Positions 33,901 through 47,181 of a stretch of 64,000 bases of DNA are shown piece by piece. The notes under the pieces were generated by a model that saw only the letters and a program-made list of their open reading frames with translations, searched no databases and was not told the DNA's origin. A program made the position numbers and the translations under genes. Position 1 is the first letter of the stretch; the number at the start of each line of letters is the position of its first letter. Source of the DNA: Entophlyctis helioformis (Eukaryota; Chytridiomycota; Chytridiomycetes; Chytridiales; Chytriomycetaceae); NCBI GenBank assembly GCA_025526915.1, contig JAHLKH010000034.1:1-64000 (forward strand). Direction: 5' to 3'.

Positions 33901-35395
33901 CTCGCTTGCCATGGCCGACATCTTTGACCCGGCTCAAATGCCGGCCGCCATCTTCCTCTGGCCGCCCTTTGCATTCTACCGCGCACTGTCGCTCGTCAAC
34001 AAAGCCTCCTACGAGCAAGCGCTGCGCGTGAGTCCAACCCACTGCACATCCATCTATGCATCCGACTGACACTCGTGCATGGTGTGGGACACAGCCGTAC
34101 CGCATCAGCGACCTCGTAGGCTCCGACGAGGTGCTCACGTCGATCATCTTCATGGCGTTTGAGATCCCCGTCATCCTGCTCGTGACCGCGTACCTCACAT
34201 GCATCTTCCCCACCGAGTTTGGCGTCCATAAGCCATGGCACTTTCCCGTGACCGACGTGCTGCGCGCGTACCGCCGCTACCAGCGCAAAAAGGCTGGCCT
34301 GCAGACGTACTCGGAGGAAGACCTCGCCATGTCCGTCAAGATTGACGAAAAGGAGACGCAGTTTGAGGATGCGGATGTCAAGGCCGAGCGTGCACGGATT
34401 GTCGAGGGCAAATACGATCCCAAGTGCCCGCTCATTATGAAAAACATGCGCAAGGTGTACGCCGGCCGTGGCGGTGCAGGCCCCAAGCTCGCTGTCAAGG
34501 ACGTCACGTTTGCTGTCGAAGAAGGCATCGTGTTTGGTCTGCTGGGTCCCAACGGTGCTGGCAAGACGACGCTCATCAGCATTCTCACTGGTCTCTACGA
34601 GGCATCGACGGGCCACGCCACGCTTGCCGGCTACGACATCAAGACCGAGACAGCCGAGGTGTACAAACGCATCGGCATCTGCCCGCAGTTTGATATCCTG
34701 TGGGAAGAGCTCACGGTCGGCGAGCACCTGTACTTTTACGCGCGGCTCAAGGGCATCCCGTACGCGTTTGAAAAGTCTGCTATCCAGGCAGCCCTCGAGT
34801 CGGTTGCGCTCACTCGCTTCGAAACGCGCTTGACAAAGGGGTTGTCGGGCGGCGAGCGGCGGCGACTGAGTATCGCCATCGCGCTGCTGGGCTCGCCGTC
34901 GGTCATCTTTTTCGACGAGCCGACAACGGGGCTCGATCCCGAGGTGCGGCGACTCATCTGGAACATGGTCAACAAGGCACGCGAGGGCAAGACGATCATC
35001 CTCACGACGCACTCGATGGAAGAGGCCGAGGCGCTCTGCCAGCGTATCGGCATCATGGCCAAGGGCACGCTGCGGTGTATCGCCAATCCGCTGAGACTCA
35101 AGGACCTCTACGGATCGGGCTTCAAGCTGTTCTTCAACTCGAATGTAGAGGACACGGAGCGCGCTGCGCTGTACGTCGAGTCCCTGCTGCCCGTCGGGTC
35201 AAAGAAGATGGACGCCTTTTCCACAAGCACGTCGTACGAGTTTCCCCCGTGCCCGGCATCCTGTCCGAGCTGTTTGAGAAGATCGAGGCGGAAAAGGCCA
35301 ACTACGGCATCCTGGACTGGGGCATTGGCCAGACAACACTCGAGGAGGTGTTTATCCGTCTCATCTCCGAGTCAGACGCGTCCGCCGAGTACTGA
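30999..35395 (+). CDS. Half-size ABCA-family ABC transporter
   Basis: Eleven exons: 30999-31092, 31489-31576, 31825-31910, 31979-32276, 32362-32903, 32965-33266, 33338-33437, 33530-33652, 33735-33800, 33864-34027, 34095-35395. The order is an N-terminal basic segment (YQSRQLFTNICCI), TM1 (LCPLMMVAIAAFLGNLIV), a large extracellular loop of about 330 residues, five more helices (ITLVQEKEYRILVMMKMNG between them), and one nucleotide-binding domain. The NBD has Walker A GPNGAGKTT, signature LSGGERRRLS, Walker B VIFFDEPTTGLD and H-loop TTHSMEEAE. The long first loop and late NBD are ABCA traits; ABCA proteins usually move lipids. There is a single TMD-NBD unit, so it should act as a dimer. One C is missing in a C-run near 35240, after which VPGILSELFEKI continues to the stop at 35393-35395. 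Confidence 0.88.
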
Positions 35396-35572
35396 GACCC
35401 GCCCGCCACTGGCCCCTGCCCAGCCTGCCATCTCTCTTGCAGCCATGCCATCACGAGCGTGTATGTGTGCAAGAAAACCAACCCTCCACAGCGTTTAATG
35501 AAAAATGCGAGTCCATCTCTCCATCGCACCATCCTGTCGTATCCCCAGTGTATCCAAAATCCGTGCACACGC

Positions 35573-38500
35573 CTAGTCAAAGACAGCATCCTCGGTATCA
35601 CTGTCACGCTCGCCAATCTTGACGAGCACGCGCCGCGCATAGTCGCCAATCGAGCGCGCAGTCGGTGCATCCAGCGTGTCCAGGTAGTTCTGCAGGATCC
35701 CGGTGCCGTACTTGATCTGGAACACATGGACAAGCGCACGCTCCGCTGCAAGCTTGATGGGGATCGTGCGGTCGCGGACGTTGGTCATGAGTGCCGGAAC
35801 GAGCTTGCCCATGACGGCAGCACCTCATCAATGTCCGTCTTGGCCAGCGTCTTGAGCGCGTGGATCGCCTCGCGACGCGTGTCGGCGGACCGGTATCCGG
35901 CAGCGTGACGTCAATGAGCGTGTCGATGAGGGCAGCAGCACCGCCCGACTTGACAAACGGCAGGTCGGTGAGCAGCTTGGCGCCAACATCAACGGCGGCA
36001 TCCGTGACTTCGGCCTGTCAAGCACATCATATCGTCTGTAGCCACCGGCGCACACAGGACATCGAGTTTCCATCTAGTCCAGGGCACCAACCTTGTCGTC
36101 CGTCAGCGACGAGCAAACAAGCTCAACCGCCTTGGCAACAAGCACGCCGTCCTGGAACACCTCGGTCGTCTCGGCCAGAACGGCGTTGATGGAGCTCAGC
36201 ACGCCCTGGCGACGGTGCCACGGCGCATCCAGTGGCACGTTGAGCAAATGCGAGCTGAACCCGGCCAAACACGTTCAAGTGGTCAGTCAACGCTCGCGTG
36301 CACACATGCCCGCCATCACCAACCATCACAGCCAAAAAGACTCACCTGACAAGAGCGCGTGCATCGTCCACAGACAGGAACGCGCAGTACGCGCCAAAGC
36401 ACTTGGCGGCACCAGCACGATCCGCGCCGTCGTTCTCGCCAGACACAGCAATCGTCTCGGTGATGGTAGACACAAGCGTCTTCTTGCTCAGCTCGCTAAT
36501 CTCCTTGCTAGGCGTACCGTCTGCACCTGTGATGCCCTTGACGAGTCCATAGAGCGCCTCCCACACGGCAGGCTTGACCTTGGCGTCTTCGGCCGTCTTG
36601 AGGCCCTGCGACAGCTCGACAACAAGAGGGTCGAGACGCGCCTGGAGCGGGATCAGGAGCGACAGGCAGCGGGCAGCACGGTCGCGCATGGACGTCGTGC
36701 CCGTGGCGTCGGAGAGCGCCTTGACAAACGTGCGCTGCAGCTGCGGGAGGAACGGCTTGAGCATGGCCGGCACGCGGCGCAGCAGGGCGGCCATGGTCGA
36801 GAGGATCGCCGACTTGACGCCAGACGGGAAGCGGTCGCCAATCACACGGATGAGCGGGCCCGTGATCTGCGTGACGTACGGCTTGAGCGACGCCTCGGAC
36901 GTGCGCGAGACGAGGTCGCTGATGCCCAGCGCAGACTGCTCGCGGGTGTCGGGCGATCCGTACATGAGACCCTGCAGGAAGATGGGCAGGATAGGCGAGA
37001 TGCCCTTGGGCAGGTTGTATCCAGGGATCTCGGCCTCGTATCCAACACCAATCTCGGCATCGCGCACACCGCGACGCGCGACCTGCACAAACTTGTCCAT
37101 GTCGTCCTTCTTGATGCGCTTGACGAGCGCGTCGAGTGCCTGCCACGAGACCAGCAGCACGTCCTCGCCGTCCGAGCCCGACATCATGCCAATGAGCAGC
37201 TGCAGCCAGTCGTGGAGGAACGGCTCGATCGGCTCGCGCGTGCCCTCAAAGAAGAGGCGGCAGCCACACAGGCAGAGTACTTGGCCTGGTGCGATCCCTC
37301 GCGGATGGCAGTGCTGAGCGTCGACTGTGCATTGTGCACACCGTCGTCGCCCTCGATGGACGACAGCAGGATGCGCAGCGTCTCGCGGATGTCGTCGACC
37401 GCCTCGTCGCCCTGGTGCAGGCCGTTGAGCAGCGCAGGCAGGATGGTCGACAGACGGCGGTTGAGGGCCAGACCCGCCACAGAAATCAGCGATCCAAGCG
37501 CCTGTGCGTTGAAGCGCGTGATGGGCTTGGCGAGCAGCGTCGGGATGAGCACCGGGAACACGACGTTGGAGCGCACCGCCATGATCTCCTTGAGCGCCTC
37601 GAGCGCGTATCCAGTCGAGTCAGACTTGAGGTCGCAAGCAGGCCAGGCAGGATATCGTCAATGGCTTTGTTGCCCAGATGCTGGTGCAAAATGTCAAACG
37701 CCTGGGCAGCAGCCTCGCGGACAGACGGCTCCGAATCCACGAGCGCCTTCTTGACCAGCGACGTGCAGTGCAGCACAAACTCGGCCACCTGCGCCTTGCC
37801 AGCCGACGTCATGATCTCGGTCATGCCCACACACACGCCCTCGCGCGTGTCCGGGTCGTCGCTCTCCAGTCCGTTCTCGAGAATGGGCACAATCTTGTCA
37901 AGGATGCCCTCGCCCATACGGCGGACAAGGTCGCCGAGCGTGCGTGCTGCCACGCCGCGCTTCTCGAGGTTGGGGCTCGCGAGCGACGCCAGCAGGATGT
38001 TCATGACCTGCGGCAGGATCTCCTTGAGCGTGCGCGGCGTGTTGCTGACAATCGCCTTCCACACAAGCAGCGACGACTGGCGCACAATCGCGCTCGAGTC
38101 GCCACGGATGATGTAGATGCTGGCAAGCACCCGCTCGAACCGCTCCACGCCAAGCGTCTCGCGGAGCACCTGGCGGCCATGCTCGGTGCCGAATCCTTCG
38201 TCCTGGTCGCCGTCCAGCTCGACCTTGCCCGACACACCGGCAATGCGGAACAGCAGATCGCCGAGCAGCTGCATCGAGTTCTGACGGATGCGCCAGTTGG
38301 TGTCAAAGAGTCCGCGCTCGAGCTCGGGCATGAGCAGACTGATGGCCGACTTGGCATAGTTGCGCACAACGACCTTGCCCGCAGACAGCGACGCGTCGCG
38401 CACTGCGTCGCTCTCGTCGGCAAGACCCTGGAGAATGGCCGGAATGATCGTCGCCAGGTATGGCGTGAACGTCTCGCCAAACGTCGAGGGCAGGTAGACG

Positions 38501-41500
38501 AGGAGGGTGATGAAGCCCTCGCGCACGTAGCTCTTGACACTGCCCGTGTTGGCAATGATCTCGGGCAGCAGGCCCTCCAGACGCGAAATGCCGAGACCCG
38601 ACAGGACCTCGGACAAGCCCTGGGCAGCACCGCTGCGGTCGACGGCAGACGTGTCGCTCTTGAGCGTCTCGAGCAGCTCAGTCACGAGTCCAGGGAACCG
38701 GTCCTCGCCAAGCTTCTTGATCATGCTGCCAAAGCATGGGCCGCCGTGGCACGACCTCGGGGACAGGGTCCATGAGCACATCCTTGAGCGACGGGTTGAG
38801 CTTGGGCAGGTACGGCACCAGGTCCGACTGCTCGGTGAGCGATGCCATGTTGCCCGTGATCTGAGCGGCGCGCTTCTTGATCTCGGCGCCACGCTCGCGA
38901 AGACCGCGGTGGATGATGGGCACCAGCAGCGCCAGCGATGGCGCATCAATGTAGTGCACGAACGTCGTGTCGAGCAGCGCAGTGAGTGCAACGTCCGTCT
39001 TGTGGTTGGGTCCACGAGGGCCGCAATGAGGATGGCAACCAGCTCCTGGATCTCTGGGTTCTTGATGACGTTGCCAAACTGCACAAGAGCCTGGCGGGCC
39101 GACTCCTGCACCTTCTGATGCGAGTCTGCAAGCGCCTCGCAGATGCCCGGAATGATGGTGGGCAGGCTCTGGCTAAGCTGGCGCGGTGCAAGGGCAGACA
39201 TGGACGCCATGACCTCGATACTGCCCGTCTTGGAGCGCCACGCCTTGTCCTGCAGACCAATCAGCAGACTCGGGAGCACGAGCTTCACACAGTGCGCCGA
39301 CAGCTTGGACATGATGACGCGGCACGTGTCCTCGGTCGCCTCGCGCACCTGCTTGTTGGCATCGCCGTAGCAGACAAGCAGCAGCGGCAGCAGCTGGATG
39401 ACGTACGGCTCAAACGTGCGGCCGAGCGTAAACGACAGCGTCTCGTATGCAAGCAGAGCACCCTCGCGACGGATCGGGTTCTTCTTGTCCTCGACAGCAA
39501 TCTTGAGCGACGACATGACACCGAGCTCCTTGAGCGCACCAATGCCGTAGCCCTTGATGACACCCGCAAGACCATACGCGGAGCCGCGACGGTCGCCGTA
39601 CTTTTCAGACGTAAACAGGCGGTCGAGCATCGCCGAGATGAGCTTGGGTGCGCCATCCTTGTTGACCTTGATGAGCGGCGGAAGGCACTCGGACACGGCA
39701 ATCTGCACAAGCTCAGACGGCGTGCGGAGCGTGTCGACCAGCTTCTGCACAACCTCTGGAATGCGGGGATCCGACGCGTCGAGGTGCTGGGCAGCCGCAC
39801 CGAGCAGAATGACCACACCCTCGCGGATGCGGTCGTGTGTGCTGCACGCACGGGCAGGGTTGGACAGGTACTTGTCAAACACGTCCAGCATCGGACGCAC
39901 GTGGTCCTTGGCGTGCTCGTGCACAACAGCCAGTGCGGCATCCAGCATGCGTTCCTGGACCGTCGTGCTGCGGTCGCCAAGCGCCTCCATCTCGATGAAA
40001 AAGTCAAAGAGCGACATGACCGTCGCCTGGTCCGCGAGCACCGCCACACACGACTTGATGGCGTGTGCAATGCCCGTGCGCGCACCCCACTCGTCCGGCT
40101 TGTTGAGCGACTCGGGGATGACAACACCGTACTCGTCGTAGTCGGGCATGGGGTCTTGCGCCTTTTCGCTGTACAGGTCAAAGAGCGCAGGAAGTGTCGC
40201 CGCGATCGAGCCCGGGTAGAGAGCAAGCGCCTTGGCGAGAGCGCGGCCGGCACTGTCACGGACCTGCTGCGCGAGTGCGCCGTGAAGCGGACAAGATCCG
40301 GGACAAGCGCCTCGTCAATGACCGTCTCCTCGCCGCGGACATCCTCCCACAGCTTGTCAGCCTCTGTGCGCACAGACTCGAAGCCGTCCGAGCGCGCCAG
40401 CCAGACGCGAGCATCAAAGGCAGGCAGCATGACGTCGCCGATGGGCAGATGCGCGAGTCCGCCAAGCGCACTCTCGCGCACAGCATCCTGGTTCGACAGC
40501 AGCGCATCCAGCAGCACCTGCACGATGCTCTCGGTACCATGGCGTGCAGCCTGGGCGTAAATCTCAATCTCCTCGTCCTCGTCATAGTCGCCGCAGCAAC
40601 CGTGAGCGACAGCAGACCGTCGCGTGCAGACGACCGAAGACGCGGGAACTCGTCAAGGATCTGCACAAGCACCGACGCCATGTCGCGGCGAGGCACAACA
40701 CGCGGCGATCCAGAGATGGTGCAGTGCGCCAGCAGCACGTCCGAGCACGTCATCACAAGACCCGTGTGTGTCTTTTCCTTGAACTGGGCAATGCGACCCT
40801 CGCGAGCCACAATGGCTTGCAGCAGCGGGAACACAAACGCAAACGCGGGCACGGGCAGCTGCGAGGACGACGGGAACTCAATGACAAGAGCCTCGAGCAG
40901 ACGGTTGATGGCAGGTGCAAGCGGCGCGCTCAGGAACTTGGCAGGGAGTCCGAGGTCGGCCTTGTCGTCCACGCCAACGCTGCGCAGAACAAGAGCAGCC
41001 AGCAGCTTTGCGTCAATCTCTTCCTCGACAGTATGCACGTCGGTGAACACGGTCGCACCGAGGCTGACAAACAGCTGCACGGCGCGAGCACCGGCAAGCG
41101 GGCCGCAAGCGGTCGCAACCAAGCTTTCCGCGACGCACGACAACCTGCTCGCGCTTGATGACGTCGAGCAGCGTGGCAAGAATCTCGCCAGTCCACACAC
41201 CAAACTCCTCGCGGGCCTCATCGCCAAGCGACTCGAGCACACCGCCGACAGCCGCCTCGAGCACGTCAAGAGCAGTCGAGACGCTGGCCTTGAGGACAGA
41301 GACGCGAGAGCGGATGGCAGCCTCGGCGGCAAACTGCTGCTGGCGGAGCTCGCGGTCTGCCTTGGACAGCTTGAGATCGCCTGCAGCCGGCTTTCCAGAC
41401 TTGGCGCGCTTGCTCGATCTCCTTCTTGAGCTCGCGCTCCCACTTTTCGTCGGCATTGGAAGCACGTCCTTGGTCCTGCGCCTTGGCCTTGACAAGCGGG

Positions 41501-44500
41501 TCGTCAAAGAGTTCGTCGGCAGGCGTCTCGCAGATGAGCAGATCCGTACGCGTGACCTGCGTCAGAGTCTCGTCGCGAAGCGTGCCGAGCGCAAACGGCA
41601 GCAGGATGGGCAGGACACTGTCCGTGGCAATCTCTGTCGCAAGACGCAGGCAGGAGATGGTTGCCGAGCGGATGGCCGGATGGACGCTGGCAGCAAGACC
41701 GCCGAGCGTCTGGTCAGGGTGGGACGAGTTGAGCCACGCCGGGATGAACGTGGCTGCATGCTGCTGCAGGATGGCGCGAGGGTCAAAGTCGCAGCGGAAG
41801 CACAGACTGACCCACAGGTCGTTGCCGAAGCTGCGGACCATTGAAGGCAGCGATGCAATCACCGCCAGATCCATGAGAGCAGGAGCGAGCACAGGCATGA
41901 GCGACTCGTGCGGCTTGGTGGGGAGGATCGAAAGCAGCGTTAAGAGCGCACGCTGTCCAAGAGCCTTGGACGACCGGGAAGGCACGTCGCCCCAGATGTT
42001 CGCGTCAGAGTCGGGCGACGCGGCAGCCGCGACCACGCCTGGTGCGCCAGTTGGTGTGCTGATGGGCGTCGTTGCTCCAGCAGCGGTTGCAGCGGCAGAT
42101 CCAGATGCGGCAGTCAGGACGCTTCCAAGACCAAGACGGACAAGCACAGCGCCGCGCTGCAGAATGTCTGCATCCTTGGAGACGGCGGTCGAGAGGTGCG
42201 AGGCAGCACGCTGGCGGACAGCAGGCGCGCTGTTGACCAGTGCCCACACAATGGCGTTGGCAAGAGCCTGGCGATCGTCGTCACTGGTCACGAGCAAGTC
42301 GTACAGCGACGAGTCGCGCACAATCGCAATGACCACCTCGAGGAAGGCGAGCTGCTCTTCGGCCGAAAGCAGCAGCTTGCGGTAGAACTTGTCGTTGAAC
42401 AAGAACGCCTTGGAGGACAGCGTCAGGGTCTGGGCAAAGAACTTTTTGGCAACCAGATGGTCGTGAAGCGACGAATCTGCCTTGGCCTGCAAAGCAGCAA
42501 CAATAAACTCGACGGCAAAGCAGGCTTCGACGAACGCGGGCGTCTCCTTCTTGGGGTCGAGGAGAGCAATGCCTGCAGCCTGAACCTTGTCTGCGACCGC
42601 GATGAGGGCATCCACGAGCTTGACGGTCTCTGAGCCGAGGCGAGCCAGACGCTCTGGCGACGCGATGACGGGCACAAGAGCGCCGAGGTAGGCCTTGCGC
42701 ACACCGGTCTTGGCGTCCTTGAGACCGCCGAGGATGAATGTGCACGCAGCAGCAATCACCTTGTCGTCTGCATCCGGCATGGACAGGTAGTCTGCAAAGT
42801 GCACACCAAACGCCTGCAAAGCAGCAGCAACCGACGGCTCGTTGGTGTCCTTGGCGACGAGACCCGGAACGATGCCGAGGATCTTGGAGGACGTCGCTGC
42901 CGACACGGGCAGATTGGCAACCAGCGACCAGTACAGAATGCGGTGGTCGGGCAGAGGCGACTTGGTCGACATGCCCTTGGCAATGATGTCCACGACGAGG
43001 CCAATTTCGGTCTGGTCGGCGCTCTTGCCGGCCAGCGTCTTGAACAGGTTGGCAGCATCGACGCGCACAATCTCGTTTGTGGACTTGAGCTGGTTGAGCA
43101 GCGTGTCTGCAAACTTTTCGCGGAACACGCGGCTGGTGTCGAACGCGACGGGACGCGTGGCGTAGTCAAAGACCTTGAGCACGACCTCGGGCGAGCGTAG
43201 CAGCAGACGGTCTGCAGAGGCGACAATCTCGGTCTGGTAGGCAGCCGCATCGACAAACGCCTCAAAGAACGGCGCAAGCGTCTCAAGGTAGGCGGTCGGC
43301 ACGATGGTCTTGGACACAATGACCGTCTTTGCCAGGAACTTGAGGATGTGGTCCTTGAACGGCTGAACAGCGTCCAGAGACCCGGTGCGCTTTGCCGCAG
43401 CGACAGCGAGGCCGATGGGCAGCGACAGGCGGGCGTGCTCCTTGCCATCGACAGCAGCCGGCGTTAACAGCACCTTGAGCACGGTCTGCGGTGCGGACGG
43501 AGACGCATGCACCAGCGTTCTGACAAAGGCTTCTGAAGCGCGATCCAGAAAGAGCGACTGGCGCTTGGCGTTCTGGGCACCAGCATTGGCGATCCAGTCG
43601 AGGACGGAGGCGTGCAGGTTGAGCAGCGACACAAACGACGGGGCAGCCGCAAAGGCAGCGGCATCCGAGTCCTTTGCAGCCTTGATGGCCAGTCCCAGGA
43701 TGGTGTTGATCCACTTGGCGAACACAAACAGGACGGTGACGTGAGCGACGCACTGTGGGCAAGGCAGGGCGAGTGTCAGCGAGTCTGCAGGCGGATCTGC
43801 AGCGCACCGCAGTGCACAGCAGCGTCAATGCGCAAGGCGAGCCGAGCCAGCACGGCGACGACGACGGCATGACGACGGACAATGACGCACCTCAGCTCCT
43901 TGGGCAGCACCTTGGCGGCCATGAGGAGCAGCGAGCACTCGACGGGGTGCTTGGCGCTGTTGGTGCGAGCCCTGCTGATGGCGTGCATGGCGGCGACGAT
44001 CTGCAGCGACGTCTTGATGGACAGCGAGTCCTGGAACAGCGGCACGGCCTGCACCAGCTGCTGGAACGCAGCGAGCAGCAGCTGATCAGGAGCGTCTGCA
44101 GCCAGAATCCGTCGAGTTGCGTTGCGGGTTCGTTGCGGGTTCGTTCGTTGCGCTGTGTGAGTGCAAGGCGGGCAGGCGGGCAGGCGGGCATGGGCATATG
44201 GGCAGGCACGCGAGCAGGCAGACACGCACCCTGCGGAGCAGTGGCGGCGGCATGGCGCAGGTGCGACAGCAGCAGCCGCAGCTCGTCGACACGGGCTCGG
44301 CGCCGGGTGCTCGCCACGGTGCGCGGCAGGTGCTCCAGCACGAGGGCATCGAGCGACACTTCGACGGGCGGCGCGGGCTCGAGCGCCGATTGCTCGGCGG
44401 CGCTGCGGTCGCTGGCGCTGTCGTCGTGGTCGTCGTGGTCGTCGTGGTCTGCTGCTGCTGCTCGTCGTGGCTGCTGCTGCTGTCGTCGTCGCTCGACTCG

Positions 44501-44556
44501 CTCGGCTCGCTCGGGGGTCGGCGCGGCGGGCGAGGGCGCTTTGGTGGGGCGACCAT
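35573..44556 (-). CDS. GCN1: GCN1, HEAT-repeat activator of the Gcn2 kinase
   Basis: A roughly 2,850-residue scaffold of HEAT repeats that binds ribosomes and activates Gcn2 during amino-acid starvation. Start ATG 44556 (MVAPPKRPRPP). Introns at 44229-44096, 43890-43753, 36345-36255 and 36091-36015. The eEF3-like central region is unmistakable (VHYIDAPSLALLVPIIHRGL, KKRAAQITGNMASLTEQSD, GSMIKKLGEDRFPGLV), and the C-terminus ends RRVLVKIGERDSDTEDAVFD. Frame changes fall near 43752, 41410, 41130, 40600, 40273, 39012, 38747, 38730, 37636, 37260, 35893 and 35818. Most equal one missing base, and the conserved family sequence resumes at once after each. This is therefore a sequence-quality problem, not decay. 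The gene converges on the ABC transporter and diverges from the SDR with 139 nt between start codons. Confidence 0.95.
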
Positions 44557-44695
44557 TTGGGTTCGTTTGCGGTTTGCGTGTTTGGCGACAACGAAGGTGC
44601 GGGCTGTTGGTGCACAGGCGTGCGTGCGTGTGCGTGCGTGCGTGTGCGAGGGCATCGGCAAGACCGGCCGGGCTGACCACTCGCCGCTGCGACAG

Positions 44696-45479
44696 ATGGC
44701 GTCTGCGTCTGCACCGGCAACTGCGCTCGTCACGGGCGCCAACCGCGGCATCGGCCTGGCCCTCGTCAAGGCGCTGCTCGCCAAGCGTACGTTGCCCTTG
44801 CGTGGCTTTGGACCCCCTGGCCCGCCCACTGGCCCGCCTGCTGACCTTGTGCTCGTGCGTGCGTGCGTGCCGCCGCAGACTACACCGTCTACGGCACCGC
44901 CCGCTCGCCTGCCGACGCCGCCGATCTCGCCGCCACGGGCTGCACCATGCTGCCCCTCGACACGTCGTCCCGCAGTCCATCGACGCCCTGCGCGCGCTCT
45001 TTGGCACCGACCGCCAGCTCGATCTGCTGGTCAACAACGCCGGCGTCTTCATCCGCGATGTGCCCGACGGCGTCCAGGCCGCCGCCGACTGCATGGTCGA
45101 CACGTTCAAGACCAACGCCGTCGGCCCGCTGCTCGTGACGCAGGCGCTCATGCCCAACCTCGCGCTCTCGCCCCGCCCCGTCGTCCTCAACGTCTCGTCG
45201 CAGATGGGCTCCATCGCCAACACCAAGACGGGCGGATCGGTCGCGTACAGAGCGTCAAAGGCGGCGCTGAACATGGTCAACAAGTCGCTGTCCGTCACGT
45301 ACCCGGCCGTGACGTTCCTCACGACGCACCCCGGCTACGTGTCCACGGGCATGTCGCTGTTCAAGGGCGAGATCTCGCCCGAGCACTCGGCAGACTGTCT
45401 GCTCAAGATCGTCGACGCGGCCGACCTCTCCTACTCGGGCAAGTTCTTCCACTACGAGGGCCACGAGCTGCCGTGGTGA
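44696..45479 (+). CDS. Short-chain dehydrogenase/reductase (C-factor-like SDR)
   Basis: Exons 44696-44786 and 44879-45479. The nucleotide-binding motif TGANRGIG, the NNAG motif (LLVNNAGVFI), Ser in VLNVSSQMGSI and the catalytic YxxxK (VAYRASKAAL) are all present, so it should reduce or oxidise a carbonyl or alcohol using NAD(P). HYTVYGTARSPADAADL after the first helix resembles the C-factor/carbonyl reductase-like branch. One base is missing near 44965, between PLDTS and QSIDALRALFG. An AATAAA at 45533-45538 follows the stop by 54 nt. The substrate is unknown. Confidence 0.88.
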
Positions 45480-45585
45480 TCGCACGACTGTCTGGCCCGC
45501 TGCCACGCGCCACGGGCTGCAAGCGCATTTGCAATAAACTTTGCATTCGTCTCGCACAGGACCGCATATGTACACGACGCTTCAA

Positions 45586-46909
45586 TCAGAGCTCGCGCGA
45601 TCGCTCCGGCTGCCACCGCCCAACAGCAACATCCCAGATCCGCAGCCGCCGCAGACACGCCACAGAGCCCAGCTCGCGACTCAGATCCATGTCGTGCGGA
45701 ACGACAACGTGGCACAGCAGCGTCTGTTTCTTGGCTGTGCTGCACACGCGGTTTGTCCACTGCACCGTCTGCCATGTCATGCCGCCGCCTATACGCTCGT
45801 CGCGAGTCTGGCCACCAGCCTGCTGATGCGGTGCTAGTAGTGGCGGTGGCGGTGGCTCGCGCGTCATCTGAATGACAACAGCATAGTCGCTGTGGCGGAA
45901 AATGGGACCTTTGCGATAGAGCACAAAGTCGGCGCCAAAGAGGTGGCCCGACTTGACCACCCAGCCGTGCGATCGGTAGTAATGGTACACCGCATAGTGC
46001 ACGGCAAAGTCTGTGGCTGCTCCGGCTGCTCCCTCCATGTCCGCTGTCCCTGTTCCTGCTCCGGCTGCTCCTGGCTCTGGCGGTTCGCTGTTCATGAACG
46101 CGTGTCCCGTATGCAGCTGCTTGCGCACTTGTCGACACTGACTCCACAGTGACTCGATATCCAACGGCGTCTGTGCATGCAAAGACCACCGCGATGCCAT
46201 CCACCAAGCCACAGATCACCTGCAGCGTCAGCCGAAAGCCGGGCTACCACAGATCATGCGAAGCGCAGACTTGCCTTGAGTGCGTCGGCGGCATCGTGGA
46301 CAGAGATGCATCCGAACGCGTATGCAAGAAAGAAGGCCTCCTCGAGCATCAGCCTGTACACTTCCGGATCGCTGTCCACTGAGGCAGATATGGCAGCCTG
46401 TGCATCCGCGCGTTCGTCGAACCGCCGCTTGGCAGCCAGACCTTCGTGGGGTGTGTTTAGATGGACGAGTCTGCAGATGCTTGCGCAGGCTTGTGTCGCT
46501 GCCACCATGTTGGCTCGCCGCGCGACAGCGACGCCTTGCCAAAGAAGCCGCGTCGCCACAGCTCGACGGGATCGCTGGCATCCACTCCTGGCTCGGTTCC
46601 ACTGCTACTCCCACTGCTTGTGGGATATGCAGCGGGGAAGCTGCCCGTCTCAACCGATCGCCTGCCGTCCACTCGCACAAAGCCGGCCTCGCTCTCCGGC
46701 ACGCCGTCAAACACCGCCTTGGGCGAGTGTCGTGTCGCTATCCGACTCGCGAGCATCCGAACAGGCGTGAGCAGCGCGCAGAGCAGCCGGTAGACGAGCG
46801 GCGGCAGCCATGTGCAACTGAGCGTGCGCAGGCGACGGTCGGTGTGCACGAGGAAGCGCCGTGTGCGAGACAGGACGGGCTGCACCAGCTGGGCCATGAA
46901 CAGCGCCAT
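45586..46909 (-). CDS. SEN2: tRNA-splicing endonuclease subunit Sen2
   Basis: Catalytic subunit that would cut the 5' splice site of intron-containing pre-tRNAs. The N-terminal part has ELWRRGFFGKASLSRGEPTW, then LMLEEAFFLAYAFGCISV, both Sen2 hallmarks. The catalytic domain reads YAVYHYYRSHGWVVKSGHLF then GADFVLYRKGPIFRHSDYAV; the expected catalytic Tyr and His fall in FVLYRKGP and FRHSDY, and the Lys in VCSTAKKQTLL. The frame changes by one missing base near 46460. A 55-nt intron with a GCAAGT donor (46274-46220) is likely just after DALK, but the join is uncertain because the downstream frame also needs adjustment. Start 46909 is the best upstream ATG; 46756 is an alternative. Convergent with the SDR, 106 nt between stops. 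Confidence 0.85.
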
Positions 46910-47181
46910 CAGCCAGGCGGCTGCGTGCGGCTTTGGTGTTGGTGCCGGTGCATGCGGCGACCGCCAGACATCGACAGGGAACGGAGTGTGCGTGTGTGCG
47001 GGTCTGGCTGGCTGGCTCTTGCTGTTGCCCCCGGTCTGCTGCTGCTGCTGCTGGATGGCTGCCGCCAGGCTTGGATGCGCCAACATGCTGCTTCGGAGCC
47101 ATGCCAGCCAGATCTGCAACGTGTGCAATCGACACGGAAACCCCGGAGGACAGCCACAGGACGCATTAACAGGGGCTTCAT

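Noticed and set aside
36093..40560. Long plus-strand open frames (over 500 codons) opposite GCN1
   Set aside because: They are Arg/Leu/His-rich shadows of GCN1 codons, which match a known family on the minus strand.
35573..44556. GCN1 as a decaying pseudogene
   Set aside because: Every segment between frame breaks keeps conserved residues and no in-frame stop appears except those caused by the shifts; other essential genes show the same pattern.
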